64,000 nucleotides of DNA from the NCBI RefSeq assembly GCF_004614165.1, contig NZ_SPVG01000264.1, positions 1-64,000 of the forward strand, read 5' to 3'. Each line of letters opens with the position of its first letter. The stretch's first letter is position 1. Below, piece by piece: positions 1 to 9,032 of the stretch. A program made the translations under genes and the position numbers. The notes under the pieces were generated by a model. That model was not told where the DNA came from and did no database searches. It saw only the letters and a program-made list of their open reading frames with translations. The stretch is from Duganella callida (GTDB lineage Bacteria > Pseudomonadota > Gammaproteobacteria > Burkholderiales > Burkholderiaceae_D).

Positions 1-1
1 G

Positions 2-3000
2 CGCTGGACCGGACAATATCTGTATCAACTGCCGTGGTACATGCTGGTGGGCGCGCCGGGCAGCGGCAAGACCACCACGCTGCTGCACTCCGGCCTGAAA
101 TTCCCGCTGGCCGACGCGTTGGGGCCGGGCGCCATCGGCGGCGTCGGCGGCACCCGCAACTGCGACTGGTGGTTCACCGACGAGGCGGTGCTGCTGGACA
201 CGGCGGGCCGCTACACCACCCAGGACAGCCACCAGGAGGTTGACCAGGCCGGCTGGAACGGCTTCCTGGCGCTGCTGAAAAAGCACCGGCCGCGCCGCGC
301 CATCAACGGCGCCGTGGTCACTGTCAGCGTGGCCGATCTCTTGCAGCAGGGCGCGGCCGGACGGCTGGCGCAGGCGCAGGCGATCCGCGCACGCCTGCAG
401 GAACTGCACACCAGCCTGGGGACCGGATTCCCGATTTATGTCACCGTCACCAAGTGCGACCTGCTGGCCGGCTTCATGGAATTCTTCGACAATCTGGGCC
501 GCGAGGAACGCGCGCAGGTGTGGGGCATGACCTTCCCGGTGCCGGCCGACGGCCAGCCGGCGGCGGCGCTGGCCAGCTTCCCCGCGCGCTTCCAGGAGCT
601 CGAGCGTCAGCTGCAGGTGCGCGTGCTGGAACGCGTGCAGCAGGAGCGCGATTTGCAGCGACGCGCGCTGGTCTACCGTTTCCCGCAGCAGTTTGCCGCC
701 ATCGGCGAGGTGCTCGGCAGCTTTCTTAATGAAGTGTTCCAGGCCACGCGCTTTGAAGAAGCGGCGCTGCTGCGCGGCGTGTACTTCACCAGCGGCACGC
801 AGGAGGGCAGCCCGATCGACCGCGTGATGGCATCGCTGGCTTCGACCTTTGGGCTGGACCGCAAGGCGCTGGCACCGAATGCCGCCAGTGGCCGCAGCTA
901 CTTCATCACCCGCCTGCTGCGCGAACTGATGTTCAAGGAGGCCTGGCTGGGCGGCAGCGACGGCCGCTACGAACAGCGCCGTCAGCGTTTGCGCTGGCTG
1001 GCGGGCGGCCTGGCCGCCGTGCTGTTCGTAGCGGTCGGCGCCGGCCTGCTGACCAGCTATGTGCGCAACCGGCATTACGTCGATGAGGTGACGGTGCGCA
1101 GCGCCGAGCTGGAAAAGCTGGCGCGCGCGGCGCCGCTGGAAGGCAGCGTCACCGGCGTGTTGCCGCTGCTGAACGCGGCACGTGAGTTGCCGGGCGGTTA
1201 TGCCCAGCGCGACGCCGGCGTGCCGCTGCTGAACCGTTTCGGCCTGAATCAGGCCGACAAGCTGGGCGCCGGGGCGCAGACCACCTATCGTCGCCTGCTG
1301 CGCGGCACGCTGCTGCCGCGCATCGCCAATCGGCTGGAGGATGTGCTGCGCCGCGGCGACGCCAATAACCAGGAGCTGTTGTACGAAACCCTGCGTGTGT
1401 ATCTGATGCTGGGGCAGCCCAGCCATCTCGATGCGGAATCGGTGCAGGCCTGGCTGAGCTTCGACTGGCGCCGCAATCTGCCGGACGCCAGTCCGGAACA
1501 GCGCGACCAGCTGGCAATGCACGTCGCCGCGCTGTTCGACGGCGCCGACGATAGTGCCGAGCCGCCCGCGCTGGATACCGGCCTGATCGCCCAGACCCGC
1601 CTGACGCTGGCGATGATGCCGCTGCCGCAGCGCGTCTACAATCGTCTCAAGCGCCAGGTGGCGCAGGCCAGACTGCCGGAATTCAGCGTCAACCGCGCCG
1701 CCGGCCGCGATGTCTCGCTGCTGCTGGCACGCCAGAGCGGCGAGCCGCTGACACGCGGCATCCCCGGTGTCTACAGCGTGGCCGGCTACCGTGAAATGCT
1801 CAAGCAGCTGCCGCAGGCGATGATCGACATCGCCCAGGACAGCTGGGTGCTGGACCGCCGCGAGGCCGAAGGCGCGGTGGCCGCCACCACCAGCGAGCAA
1901 ATGCGCGCCGCCGTGCTGCAGTTGTACTACGCCGATTACATCAAGCAATGGGATGCATTGCTGGCCGACGTGCGCATCGCACCGTTCTCCAGTCTGGATC
2001 AGGGCGCGCGCATCACCAACGCGCTGGCCGGCGCCGACTCGCCGCTGCGCGCCTTCATGCAGGCTGCGGCGAAGGAAACCACGCTGGAAAACGCCGGCCG
2101 CAAGCCGGCTGCCGCCGCGCTGGACGACGCCGTGCGCAGCAAGCTGGCGGCCGCGCGCCAGAAGCTGGAATCGGCGCTGGGAGCGGACGACGCCCCACCG
2201 GCCGACACCAGGGCGCTCAACCCGGTGGATCAGCATTTCGAGCCGCTGCATAAGCTGGTGGCCGCGCCGGCAGGCGGCGCGGGTCCGGCGCCGCTGGAAG
2301 CCTTGCTGGCCATGCTGAAGGACGCGTCGCAATATTTCGACGCCGCCGAAAGCGCGCGCCGCGCCGGCACGCCGCCGCCACCCGCCGAGGTGATGCAGCG
2401 CCTGAAACGCGAAGCGGACGACAAACCCGCGCCACTGGGCGGCATGCTGAAAAATATCGACAACGCCGGTGCCGGACTGACGCTGGGCAGCGAGAAGGCA
2501 CGTCTGCAGGCGTTGTGGAACGCCGCCGCCGGACCGTTCTGCCAGGACGCCATCGCCGGCCGCTATCCGCTGGTGCGCAGCGCCGGCAAGGAAGTCACTC
2601 CGGACGATTTCGGCAAATTCTTCGCGCCCGGCGGTCTGGTGGACGATTTCTTCACCCGTCATCTGGCGGCGCAGGTCGATATGGGCGGCCCGCAGTGGAG
2701 ATGGCGCGATACCACTGGCGGAGGCCAGGGTGTGTCGCAAGATGTGCTGAACCAGTTCCAGCGCGCCGCCCGCGTGCGTGACACCTTCTTTGCCGCCGGC
2801 GGCCGCCAGCCGTCGCTGCGCTTCGAGCTGACGCCGCTGGGCGCCGATCCGGCGCTGAGCAAGGTCAGTTTCGACATCGATGGCCAGCTGGTGCCCTATG
2901 CGGCCGGCGCGGCCGGTCGTCCGGTGGCGATCTCTCTGCCGAGCGGCAAGGGCGGCGGGCAAATCCGCCTGGAAGCGACGCCCGCATTGAAGAACGACGT

Positions 3001-3196
3001 GCGCAGCGAGGGGCCGTGGGGCTGGTTCCGCATGCTGGACAAGGGCACGCTGGAACCCAGCGCACAGGGTGAACGTTACAAGCTGAGCTACGATCTGGAT
3101 GGCCGCAAGGTCGAGTATCAGCTGACCGCGAGCAGCGTGATCAACCCGTTCCGGCGCGAGCCGCTGGAACAGTTCCGCTGCCCGGCCGGATGGTGA
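2..3196 (+). CDS. tssM: Type VI secretion system membrane-complex protein TssM (IcmF), 5' end outside window
   Basis: Inner-membrane component of the T6SS trans-envelope complex (with TssL and TssJ). The frame is open from base 2, so the start and the N-terminal membrane helices lie upstream; about 1064 residues are visible. A Walker A motif GAPGSGKT is encoded at 50-73, preceded by LYQLPWYM, which is typical of TssM. A hydrophobic helix encoded at about 994-1065 (WLAGGLAAVLFVAVGAGLL) matches the last TssM transmembrane segment before the long periplasmic domain. The C-terminus has the family's beta-rich region. The stop overlaps the start of tagF by 7 bases, so the two are translationally coupled. 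Confidence 0.95.
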   Translation, partial: RWTGQYLYQLPWYMLVGAPGSGKTTTLLHSGLKFPLADALGPGAIGGVGGTRNCDWWFTDEAVLLDTAGRYTTQDSHQEVDQAGWNGFLALLKKHRPRRAINGAVVTVSVADLLQQGAAGRLAQAQAIRARLQELHTSLGTGFPIYVTVTKCDLLAGFMEFFDNLGREERAQVWGMTFPVPADGQPAAALASFPARFQELERQLQVRVLERVQQERDLQRRALVYRFPQQFAAIGEVLGSFLNEVFQATRFEEAALLRGVYFTSGTQEGSPIDRVMASLASTFGLDRKALAPNAASGRSYFITRLLRELMFKEAWLGGSDGRYEQRRQRLRWLAGGLAAVLFVAVGAGLLTSYVRNRHYVDEVTVRSAELEKLARAAPLEGSVTGVLPLLNAARELPGGYAQRDAGVPLLNRFGLNQADKLGAGAQTTYRRLLRGTLLPRIANRLEDVLRRGDANNQELLYETLRVYLMLGQPSHLDAESVQAWLSFDWRRNLPDASPEQRDQLAMHVAALFDGADDSAEPPALDTGLIAQTRLTLAMMPLPQRVYNRLKRQVAQARLPEFSVNRAAGRDVSLLLARQSGEPLTRGIPGVYSVAGYREMLKQLPQAMIDIAQDSWVLDRREAEGAVAATTSEQMRAAVLQLYYADYIKQWDALLADVRIAPFSSLDQGARITNALAGADSPLRAFMQAAAKETTLENAGRKPAAAALDDAVRSKLAAARQKLESALGADDAPPADTRALNPVDQHFEPLHKLVAAPAGGAGPAPLEALLAMLKDASQYFDAAESARRAGTPPPPAEVMQRLKREADDKPAPLGGMLKNIDNAGAGLTLGSEKARLQALWNAAAGPFCQDAIAGRYPLVRSAGKEVTPDDFGKFFAPGGLVDDFFTRHLAAQVDMGGPQWRWRDTTGGGQGVSQDVLNQFQRAARVRDTFFAAGGRQPSLRFELTPLGADPALSKVSFDIDGQLVPYAAGAAGRPVAISLPSGKGGGQIRLEATPALKNDVRSEGPWGWFRMLDKGTLEPSAQGERYKLSYDLDGRKVEYQLTASSVINPFRREPLEQFRCPAGW

Positions 3197-3903
3197 GCAT
3201 GGATGCGTCCGGAGTGGATCCGCGCGCCGGCTTCTTCGGCAAGGTCACCAGCCATGGCGATTTTGTCAGCCGGCGGCTGGGAGCGGATTTTTTGCGCGTG
3301 TGGGACGCCTGGCTGCAGGAGGGGCTGCAGCAAAGCCGGACGGTACTGGGACCGCGCTGGTTGAACACGTATCTGAGCAGCCCCATCTGGCGTTTTGCGC
3401 TGTCGTCGGACGTCTGCGGCGAACATGGCTGGGCGGGATTGATGATGCCCAGCGTGGACCGGGTCGGCCGGCATTTTCCGCTGGTGCTGGCGCGGGCGTT
3501 GCCGGCGCCGGCATCGCCGCTCGATTGCGCGCAAAAGCATGACGACTGGTATGCGCAACTGGAAGCGCTGGCCTTGTGGTCGCTGGAGGAGGGCTTTTCG
3601 CTGGAGCAGTTCGACGCCACGCTGAGCTCGGTGCCGACGCCGCACGCCGACGCCGCGCCCGGCGGGGCGGTGATGCTGCTCGACGAATCGCAGCCGCTGG
3701 GGCCGCAGCTGGCGAATGCCGGCAGTTCGGGTTTGTTGCGCCACATCGCCGGCGCGGCGCTGGCGGGTCAGTGCCTGTGGTGGACGGATGGTTCGCCGCA
3801 GATCGCGCCATGCATGCTGTTGAGCCGCGGCCTGCCGCCGGCATCGGCCTTTGCCGCGCTGCTGGACGGCGACTGGCATGGTCACGGCTGGCCTGCGGCT
3901 TGA
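3190..3903 (+). CDS. tagF: Type VI secretion-associated protein TagF
   Basis: TagF family (DUF2094), 237 aa. The N-terminal GFFGKVTSHGDFVSRRL stretch is the family signature, followed by PIWRFAL and a GRHFPL segment. In Pseudomonas, TagF acts as a post-translational repressor of T6SS assembly, linked to the threonine-phosphorylation pathway; here it sits beside a kinase/PP2C operon, which fits. The first ATG overlaps the tssM stop; an ATG at 3199, preceded by GGTGAG, is an equally plausible start giving 234 aa. No signal peptide or membrane segment, so cytoplasmic. Confidence 0.9.
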   Translation: MVSMDASGVDPRAGFFGKVTSHGDFVSRRLGADFLRVWDAWLQEGLQQSRTVLGPRWLNTYLSSPIWRFALSSDVCGEHGWAGLMMPSVDRVGRHFPLVLARALPAPASPLDCAQKHDDWYAQLEALALWSLEEGFSLEQFDATLSSVPTPHADAAPGGAVMLLDESQPLGPQLANAGSSGLLRHIAGAALAGQCLWWTDGSPQIAPCMLLSRGLPPASAFAALLDGDWHGHGWPAA

Positions 3904-3972
3904 CGGTGTGGTTACGCATGGACGGGCCGTCGCGCAGGCGGTGCTGCACGCGGAGCTGAGGTTCCATCGATT

Positions 3973-3986
3973 CCCGCGTGCGCGGG
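3973..3986. terminator. Short GC hairpin between convergent tagF and PP2C genes
   Basis: CCCGCG and CGCGGG separated by only two bases lie between the two convergent stops at 3903 and 4000. The stem is short and has no T tract, so termination is a guess; it resembles the small CCCGC/GCGGG hairpins dispersed in betaproteobacterial genomes. Confidence 0.25.
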
Positions 3987-3999
3987 CGTGACCCGCGAC

Positions 4000-4818
4000 T
4001 CAGGCGTACTGGGTCAGCAGCACGGTGATGTTGTCGCGGCCGCCGTAGTCCTTGGCCAGCGCGATCAGGCGCGCGCAGGCGTTTTCCAGCGTGGACGCAT
4101 CGGTGCCGGCCAGCGCCTGCTCCATCTCGCCATGCGGCACCGCGCCGTACAAGCCATCGCTGCACAGCATCAGCAGCGTGCCCGGCGGCACCGGCAGCGA
4201 ACGCACTTCCGGCATGATCGCCGGCGACGGCCCCACGGCCTGCGCCAGCAGATTGCGCGCCGGCAGGTGCTCGAACATGCCGGCGTCCAGCGCCTGCTGA
4301 TACAAGGTCTGGTCGCGTGTCAGCTGCTCCAGACGGCCGTCGCGCCGGCGGTACAGGCGGCTGTCGCCGACGTTGAACAGCACCAGCGCCGCATGGCCCG
4401 GCGGATGCCAGAAACCGCACAGCGTGGTGCCCATGCCGCCGCCGTCCGGGCTGCCGCGCTGCAGGTTGAGTTGATACAGATGCTGGTTGGCCGCGTCCAG
4501 CGCGTTGTAGATCAGGCCGACCGCGCGCATCGACGGATCGGACCAGGTGGCGTCGGCATCGTCGCTGTCTTCGCGCGGCAGCTCGGCGCCGTGCGCGCGC
4601 AGATAATCGCGCACCGCCGTCAATGCGCCGGCACTGGCGACTTCGCCGGACTGGTGGCCGCCCATGCCGTCGGCAACCATGGCCAGACCCAGGTCGGCGT
4701 CGATCAGGAAATTGTCTTCATTGCCGGTCCGGACCAGGCCGACATCGGTCAGGCCCAGCGCAACGGCGGCGGGCAGGTGGTAGAGGTGGCTGGCGGAGAG
4801 CGGCATCCAGGCGTTCAT
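4000..4818 (-). CDS. PP2C-family Ser/Thr protein phosphatase (PppA/Stp-like)
   Basis: 272 aa. Metal-dependent PP2C phosphatase: DVGLVRTGNEDNFL near the N-terminus, MVADGMGGH (metal-binding Asp and Gly), a central GDSRLYR segment, CSDGLYGAV and the C-terminal RDNITVLL motif are all present. No membrane segment is visible. It is the last gene of a four-gene operon and follows the kinase stop by 3 bases, so it is the natural antagonist of that kinase. In T6SS loci this pair corresponds to PpkA/PppA, which tune Fha-dependent assembly; the adjacency to tssM-tagF supports that role but does not prove it. Confidence 0.9.
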   Translation of the reverse strand: MNAWMPLSASHLYHLPAAVALGLTDVGLVRTGNEDNFLIDADLGLAMVADGMGGHQSGEVASAGALTAVRDYLRAHGAELPREDSDDADATWSDPSMRAVGLIYNALDAANQHLYQLNLQRGSPDGGGMGTTLCGFWHPPGHAALVLFNVGDSRLYRRRDGRLEQLTRDQTLYQQALDAGMFEHLPARNLLAQAVGPSPAIMPEVRSLPVPPGTLLMLCSDGLYGAVPHGEMEQALAGTDASTLENACARLIALAKDYGGRDNITVLLTQYA

Positions 4819-4821
4819 GGA

Positions 4822-6270
4822 TCAGATAGCACCGTGTTCAGTGAGAAAGCGCGTGCGGTCAGGCAGCGACTCGATATGTTCGGACACCAGCCGCAGGAAT
4901 TCGTTCCGGTCGCTGGTCTGGCGCGCGGCGCGCTTGGTCACCACCTTGGCGATGGGGCCGATCAGCGCGGTCAGCGTGCGCGTGGTGGCGTCGACATAGG
5001 CTTCGTCGAAGGCGACCGGGGTACGGATGGCCGAGCGTCCGTCGGCGCCGATCACGGCGGTGCCGGTCGCGCCGCCGCCCAGCGTGGTGCGCGCGCTGGC
5101 GATGCCGGCGCCGGTGCCGGTGGCCAGCAGCTTTTTCTTCACCAGCGCCACACCTTGCTGGAATTCCTGGCGGCCCTTTTCAGACGGGATGTGCTGCAAC
5201 AGCAGTTCGCCGACCTCGTCCAGGCCCTCGGCCTTGCTCAGCGCTTTCTTCAGCAGCAACCGGGCCAGCGGGCCGATCTGGCGCGACAGCATGGTTTCCA
5301 GTTCCGGAGCGGCTTCGCGCTTCCAGGGCGTCATGGTCTCGATGGCGCTGCTGCCCACGCTGCCGGTCGGCGGACCGGGCGGCGCCGCGGTGTAGGGCTG
5401 CAGGCCGGCAGCCAGCACGGTGCGGTCGTCATCATCGGCCGGCGTGGCCGGGTCCTGGCCGACGCGGTGGAGGGCGTCCAGGAAGGCGCGCGCCGACGGA
5501 TAGCGGTCGGCCGGCGACTTGGCCAGTGCGCGCTGGATCACCGCATCGTAGCCGGGGTCCAGCGACGGCACCAGGCTGGAGGGTGGCGGCGGCGTATCGT
5601 TGAGGATCTGCTGCATTACCACCGACGGCGAGCCGGTGAACGGTCGCACGCCGGTCAGCAGTTGATACAGCACGATGGCGGACGAGAACACATCGGCGCG
5701 GCCGTCCGCCGTCTCGCCGCGGAACTGTTCCGGCGACATGTAGCTGGGCGTGCCGATCATCGAGCCGGTCTGCGTGAGCGTCGAGGATTCGATGCGGGCG
5801 ATGCCGAAATCGCTGACCTTGACCTGGGCGCCGGCCGTAATCAGCAGGTTGGCCGGCTTGATGTCGCGGTGGACCACGCCGCGCGCGTGGGCGTAGTCGA
5901 GCGCCAGCAGCAGGTCGCCCATCCAGGCCCTGATGCGGGCCGGATCGGTGGGCTGGTCCGGCACCATCAGCGTATTCAGGCCAACGCCTTCCACGTATTC
6001 CATGGCGATGTAGGCGGTCTCGCTGTCCTCGCCGTAATCGTAGACGCTGACGATGTTGGCATGCTGCAGACGTCCGGCCGCCATGGCTTCGTTCTTGAAG
6101 CGGTGGATCAGGTCGGCCTGCTGGGCATCGCTGAACATTTCCTTGCGCACCGTCTTGAGCGCCACCACGCGCTCGATGTGCGGATCGAACGCCAGGTAGA
6201 CCACGCCCATGGCGCCCTTGCCGAGCACGCGGTCGATACGGTATTTGCCCAGTTGTTCCAGCATCGTCAT
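4822..6270 (-). CDS. Ser/Thr protein kinase with duplicated C-terminal helical module
   Basis: 482 aa. A complete Hanks-type kinase domain occupies about residues 8-270: glycine loop G17-x-G19-x-x-G22, K39 in VVALK, HRDIKPANLL with D136, DFG at 154-156, and GTPSYMSPEQ in the activation segment. A Pro/Gly linker follows, then two similar helical modules at about 322-370 and 428-476, each with an IGP(L/I)A core followed by a basic K(K/R)A segment. Unlike PpkA I see no transmembrane helix, so membrane input probably comes through the HAMP protein encoded just upstream, whose stop overlaps this start (ATGA). Confidence 0.93.
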   Translation of the reverse strand: MTMLEQLGKYRIDRVLGKGAMGVVYLAFDPHIERVVALKTVRKEMFSDAQQADLIHRFKNEAMAAGRLQHANIVSVYDYGEDSETAYIAMEYVEGVGLNTLMVPDQPTDPARIRAWMGDLLLALDYAHARGVVHRDIKPANLLITAGAQVKVSDFGIARIESSTLTQTGSMIGTPSYMSPEQFRGETADGRADVFSSAIVLYQLLTGVRPFTGSPSVVMQQILNDTPPPPSSLVPSLDPGYDAVIQRALAKSPADRYPSARAFLDALHRVGQDPATPADDDDRTVLAAGLQPYTAAPPGPPTGSVGSSAIETMTPWKREAAPELETMLSRQIGPLARLLLKKALSKAEGLDEVGELLLQHIPSEKGRQEFQQGVALVKKKLLATGTGAGIASARTTLGGGATGTAVIGADGRSAIRTPVAFDEAYVDATTRTLTALIGPIAKVVTKRAARQTSDRNEFLRLVSEHIESLPDRTRFLTEHGAI

Positions 6271-7145
6271 TCTTCCAGCATCTTCATCGCGCTGGCCAGG
6301 CTGGTGCGCATGCGGCTGAACGAGCGGGCCAGCACCGACAATTCATCGTTACCCTTGACGTCGAGCTCCTCGGCGCTGAATTCGCCCATGCTGACCTGGT
6401 CGGCCAGCTGCGACATGGCCTTGATGCGGCGCGTGACGAACAAATGCACCATGACGTTCAGCGCGATGAACAGGAACACGAAGATGCCCAGCATCGACAG
6501 CATATAGGTGCGCAACATCACGGCGGCGCGCTGCAGCGGCACTTCCAGCGGCACCGACACAACCTGTGCGCCGATGATCTCCATGTGTTTCCAGCCGAAG
6601 CCGTTGTTGCGGCCATAGATGTCGAGCATGGTCTTGGGTGCGGCGTCCGGCACGCTGTGGCAGGCCAGGCAGGCGGCATTGGTGATCTGCAGCGGGCGTG
6701 CCAGGTACAGCGCCGGACCGGTCGAGGTGCTGCGTTCGCCGACCAGTTCCTTCAGCGCCGGCTTGGCGCGCAGGGTGTTGATCAGGTCCGCTTCCCAGTC
6801 GGCGGCGCGGTCGCGCAGGTTGGTCGGATTCAGCGCCGCTTCCTTGTAGCTGAAGTCGGGATAGGATTTAAGCAGCTGATTCAGGTGCTCGGTGGCGGCA
6901 TAGGAGGGCACCGACTGCGGCAGGAATTCATACTTGAGGCGGGTCTGCAGCAGCGGCACGATCTGGCCGGTGGTGTAGCTGCGCGCGGCCAGCGCCGATT
7001 GCATCAGCACGCGCGCGTTCTGCAAGGTCTCGTCGCGGGCGTTCTGCTGCAGCAGATAGTTGGTGACCACGGTGGCGGCGGCAAAGCCGATGCCGAAGAT
7101 GGCCAGGAACACGATATTGAACTTGGCGGCGAGCGACAGTCTCAT
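6267..7145 (-). CDS. Membrane sensor with DUF3365-like periplasmic domain, CxxCH motif and HAMP domain
   Basis: 292 aa. Helix 1 at about residues 9-31, a periplasmic domain to about 205, helix 2 at about 213-237, then a HAMP domain reaching the C-terminus. The periplasmic part carries C159-L-A-C162-H163, a c-type haem attachment motif, in the DUF3365 (Tll0287-like) arrangement. There is no kinase, cyclase or methyl-accepting output domain after HAMP, so output must pass by contact to a partner, most likely the Ser/Thr kinase whose start overlaps this stop. ATGA overlaps on both sides show it is the middle of one operon. Haem ligation and redox or gas sensing are inferred. Confidence 0.85.
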   Translation of the reverse strand: MRLSLAAKFNIVFLAIFGIGFAAATVVTNYLLQQNARDETLQNARVLMQSALAARSYTTGQIVPLLQTRLKYEFLPQSVPSYAATEHLNQLLKSYPDFSYKEAALNPTNLRDRAADWEADLINTLRAKPALKELVGERSTSTGPALYLARPLQITNAACLACHSVPDAAPKTMLDIYGRNNGFGWKHMEIIGAQVVSVPLEVPLQRAAVMLRTYMLSMLGIFVFLFIALNVMVHLFVTRRIKAMSQLADQVSMGEFSAEELDVKGNDELSVLARSFSRMRTSLASAMKMLEE

Positions 7146-7918
7146 GGGAAGACGATGTTGGAGTTGACGGGAGCCTTGGGCGCATCCTTCTTCGGCGGCG
7201 GCGGCGGATAAAAACGGTTGTGCAGCAATTGGCGCAGCGCCGGCGCATCGCTCAGCCAGGGCGCCGCTTCCTCAAAGGTGGCCGGGCCTTCCTTCCTGAT
7301 TGGCGGCTCGGCGCCCTTGAATGGCACTGACACCAGGATGTCGGCAAAGCCCGGCGGCAGTCCGGCGATGAAGTCCTTGGGCGGGCGCGGCAGGGCTTTG
7401 AGCGGTGCCGCCGCGGTGACGATGGCATATTGCTCGCGCGCGACCTTGATCTGGCGAGCCGGCTTGCCCGTTGCGGTTTCGGTCACGGCCGGCTCGCCAT
7501 CCTCGACGAACAGCTCGGTCTTGCCGCTTTCGCTGTGCAGGATAATGGAGCCGCTGGCCAGCGTCAGCCTGAGCGGTCCGCTGACGATGGCCGGACCGGG
7601 CGATTTACCGGCCTGAACCTTGAGCCAGCCTTGCAGCAGGCGCAGTTCCGGCACGCCGCCCAGCTTCAGGTGGATCACGGTGGCCGGGCCCACGGCGGCG
7701 ATGGTGGCGCCGATGCCTTCGATCTGCGCGCCGCTGCCGCGGGTTTCGAGGATGTCGCCATTTTGCGGGCGGGCGCCGCGCGGCAGGGTGAAAAAGCTGG
7801 TGTCGCGCAGCGCGCGCAGCGGCTGTTCGGCAAAGGTGATCGTGGCCACCTCGGCGGCCCGCGCGGGCAGGACTGCCTGCAAGGCCGCTGCAAACAGCAG
7901 GTACGAGAGGCGTTCCAT
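7142..7918 (-). CDS. Secreted FecR-like domain protein
   Basis: 258 aa with a signal peptide (LSYLLFAAALQAVLPARA). The middle contains a FecR-like beta-rich segment: a GDILETRGSGAQIEG-type start, GWLKVQAG, and SIILHSESGKTELFVEDGEPAV. The C-terminus is Pro/Lys-rich (PPPPPKKDAPK) and probably disordered. First gene of the operon; its stop overlaps the start of the CxxCH/HAMP sensor (ATGA), so the two periplasmic partners are made together. A ligand- or surface-binding role feeding the sensor is plausible; no enzyme motif is visible. Confidence 0.7.
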   Translation of the reverse strand: MERLSYLLFAAALQAVLPARAAEVATITFAEQPLRALRDTSFFTLPRGARPQNGDILETRGSGAQIEGIGATIAAVGPATVIHLKLGGVPELRLLQGWLKVQAGKSPGPAIVSGPLRLTLASGSIILHSESGKTELFVEDGEPAVTETATGKPARQIKVAREQYAIVTAAAPLKALPRPPKDFIAGLPPGFADILVSVPFKGAEPPIRKEGPATFEEAAPWLSDAPALRQLLHNRFYPPPPPKKDAPKAPVNSNIVFP

Positions 7919-7964
7919 TTCCGCTGACCCTTGATCGAGGTTTCTAATTGTTAATGATTGTACA

Positions 7965-8834
7965 TCAGTTGGGCTGGTTTTTGTCTTCTATCATCCAGCG
8001 CGATGAACGGTAATCGAGGGTGATCACGCTGTCCATCAAATCGTGCAAGCCGAGCAGACCGACGATCTGTTGCGGAATGCTGAAGCCGGGAAGCTGGCAG
8101 TAGGATACGCGGAAGCTGTCCAGCCTGCGGCTGGCGCCGACCGTCAGCGGGCCTGGGCGGGTGGTCTCGAAACAGCTGATCTGCCGGCCCCAACTGCTGA
8201 CCTTGTATTCGCTGACCTGCGGTCCGGCAGCGAGCGGCAACTCCACCAGTTGCGCCCAGGCGGCGGTCGTCAGCGGACTGATGCTGAAACTGGCTGCGCC
8301 GGTATCGAGCAGCGCCTGGCCGGCCGCGCCGGAGGGCAGGGTGAGGTTGACCAGCAGATGACCGCCTTCGCCGAACCAGCGCGCGTAGGTCAGTGGTTGT
8401 GCCCGCGATTGGTCGGCCAGCAATGCGGCGGCTTCGAACCGGTAGCGGGCGTGCGGCAGGTCCAGCACCAGGCTGCCGTGTTCGAAAAACGCGTTGCCCA
8501 CCGAGGCGATGCCGCTGCAGTCGCCAGCGCGGATGCGGTCCAGGTGGGCGCGGTCGCCCTGGACCTGCTTCACCACGCCCGCGACGTCGAGCCGCACCGG
8601 TTGGCCTGGTTCGCCGCTCTGGCCGTGCCACAGAAATGCCTGATTCATGCCGGTGTCCAGCTGCACGGTGCAGGGGCGACCATCGAATTGCGCCGGGAGG
8701 AACAAGCCGGCCTTTTCCGGGGAGCGGCCGGGCGCGATCTGCGCATATTCCCAGTGAAAACTGCGCCAGCCGGGTTCCTCCTGCGCCTGAACTGATACGC
8801 CCATCATCAACAACAGCGGCAAAGCCAGACGCAT
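7965..8834 (-). CDS. Secreted retropepsin-like aspartic protease-family protein
   Basis: 289 aa with an N-terminal signal peptide ending near VSVQAQ. Two Asp-Thr-Gly motifs are present (TVQLDTGMNQ and ALLDTGAASF), and the C-terminus has a GLLGLHDLMDSVITLDY segment like the conserved G(L/M)D-x-L region of retropepsins. Two DTG motifs in one chain would allow an intramolecular active site, as in pepsin-like proteins. It is transcribed in the same direction as the sensor-kinase operon, 46 bases upstream of its first gene, and could be co-transcribed. Substrate unknown. Confidence 0.72.
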   Translation of the reverse strand: MRLALPLLLMMGVSVQAQEEPGWRSFHWEYAQIAPGRSPEKAGLFLPAQFDGRPCTVQLDTGMNQAFLWHGQSGEPGQPVRLDVAGVVKQVQGDRAHLDRIRAGDCSGIASVGNAFFEHGSLVLDLPHARYRFEAAALLADQSRAQPLTYARWFGEGGHLLVNLTLPSGAAGQALLDTGAASFSISPLTTAAWAQLVELPLAAGPQVSEYKVSSWGRQISCFETTRPGPLTVGASRRLDSFRVSYCQLPGFSIPQQIVGLLGLHDLMDSVITLDYRSSRWMIEDKNQPN

Positions 8835-8993
8835 TGCATGCCTCCCGGTGGTATGGAGGGCCTATCGTAGGACGTCTTTAATTTTGTGGCAACTTTTTTC
8901 GGCATGCTGCTTGCGGAGTTGCGGTCAGAGCATTGCTTATGGCCTGGCTGGCGCCGGCTGCTGCGGTTGGGTCTGCTGTGCGTAAATAAGGTC

Positions 8994-9015
8994 AAACCGC
9001 GCGCGTTTGCGGTTT
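8994..9015 (-). terminator. Putative terminator downstream of the GH43 gene
   Basis: AAACCGC and GCGGTTT form a 7-bp stem with an 8-base loop, 17 bases past the GH43 stop on the minus strand. A weak T-containing stretch follows on that strand. Plausible intrinsic terminator. Confidence 0.4.
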
Positions 9016-9032
9016 AAGATCGGTCAACCAAG

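Noticed and set aside
3988-6507. Long plus-strand open frame of 839 codons opposite the phosphatase and kinase genes
   Set aside because: GC-driven antisense frame; rich in Arg/Gln/His with no domain, while the minus strand encodes clear kinase and PP2C motifs.
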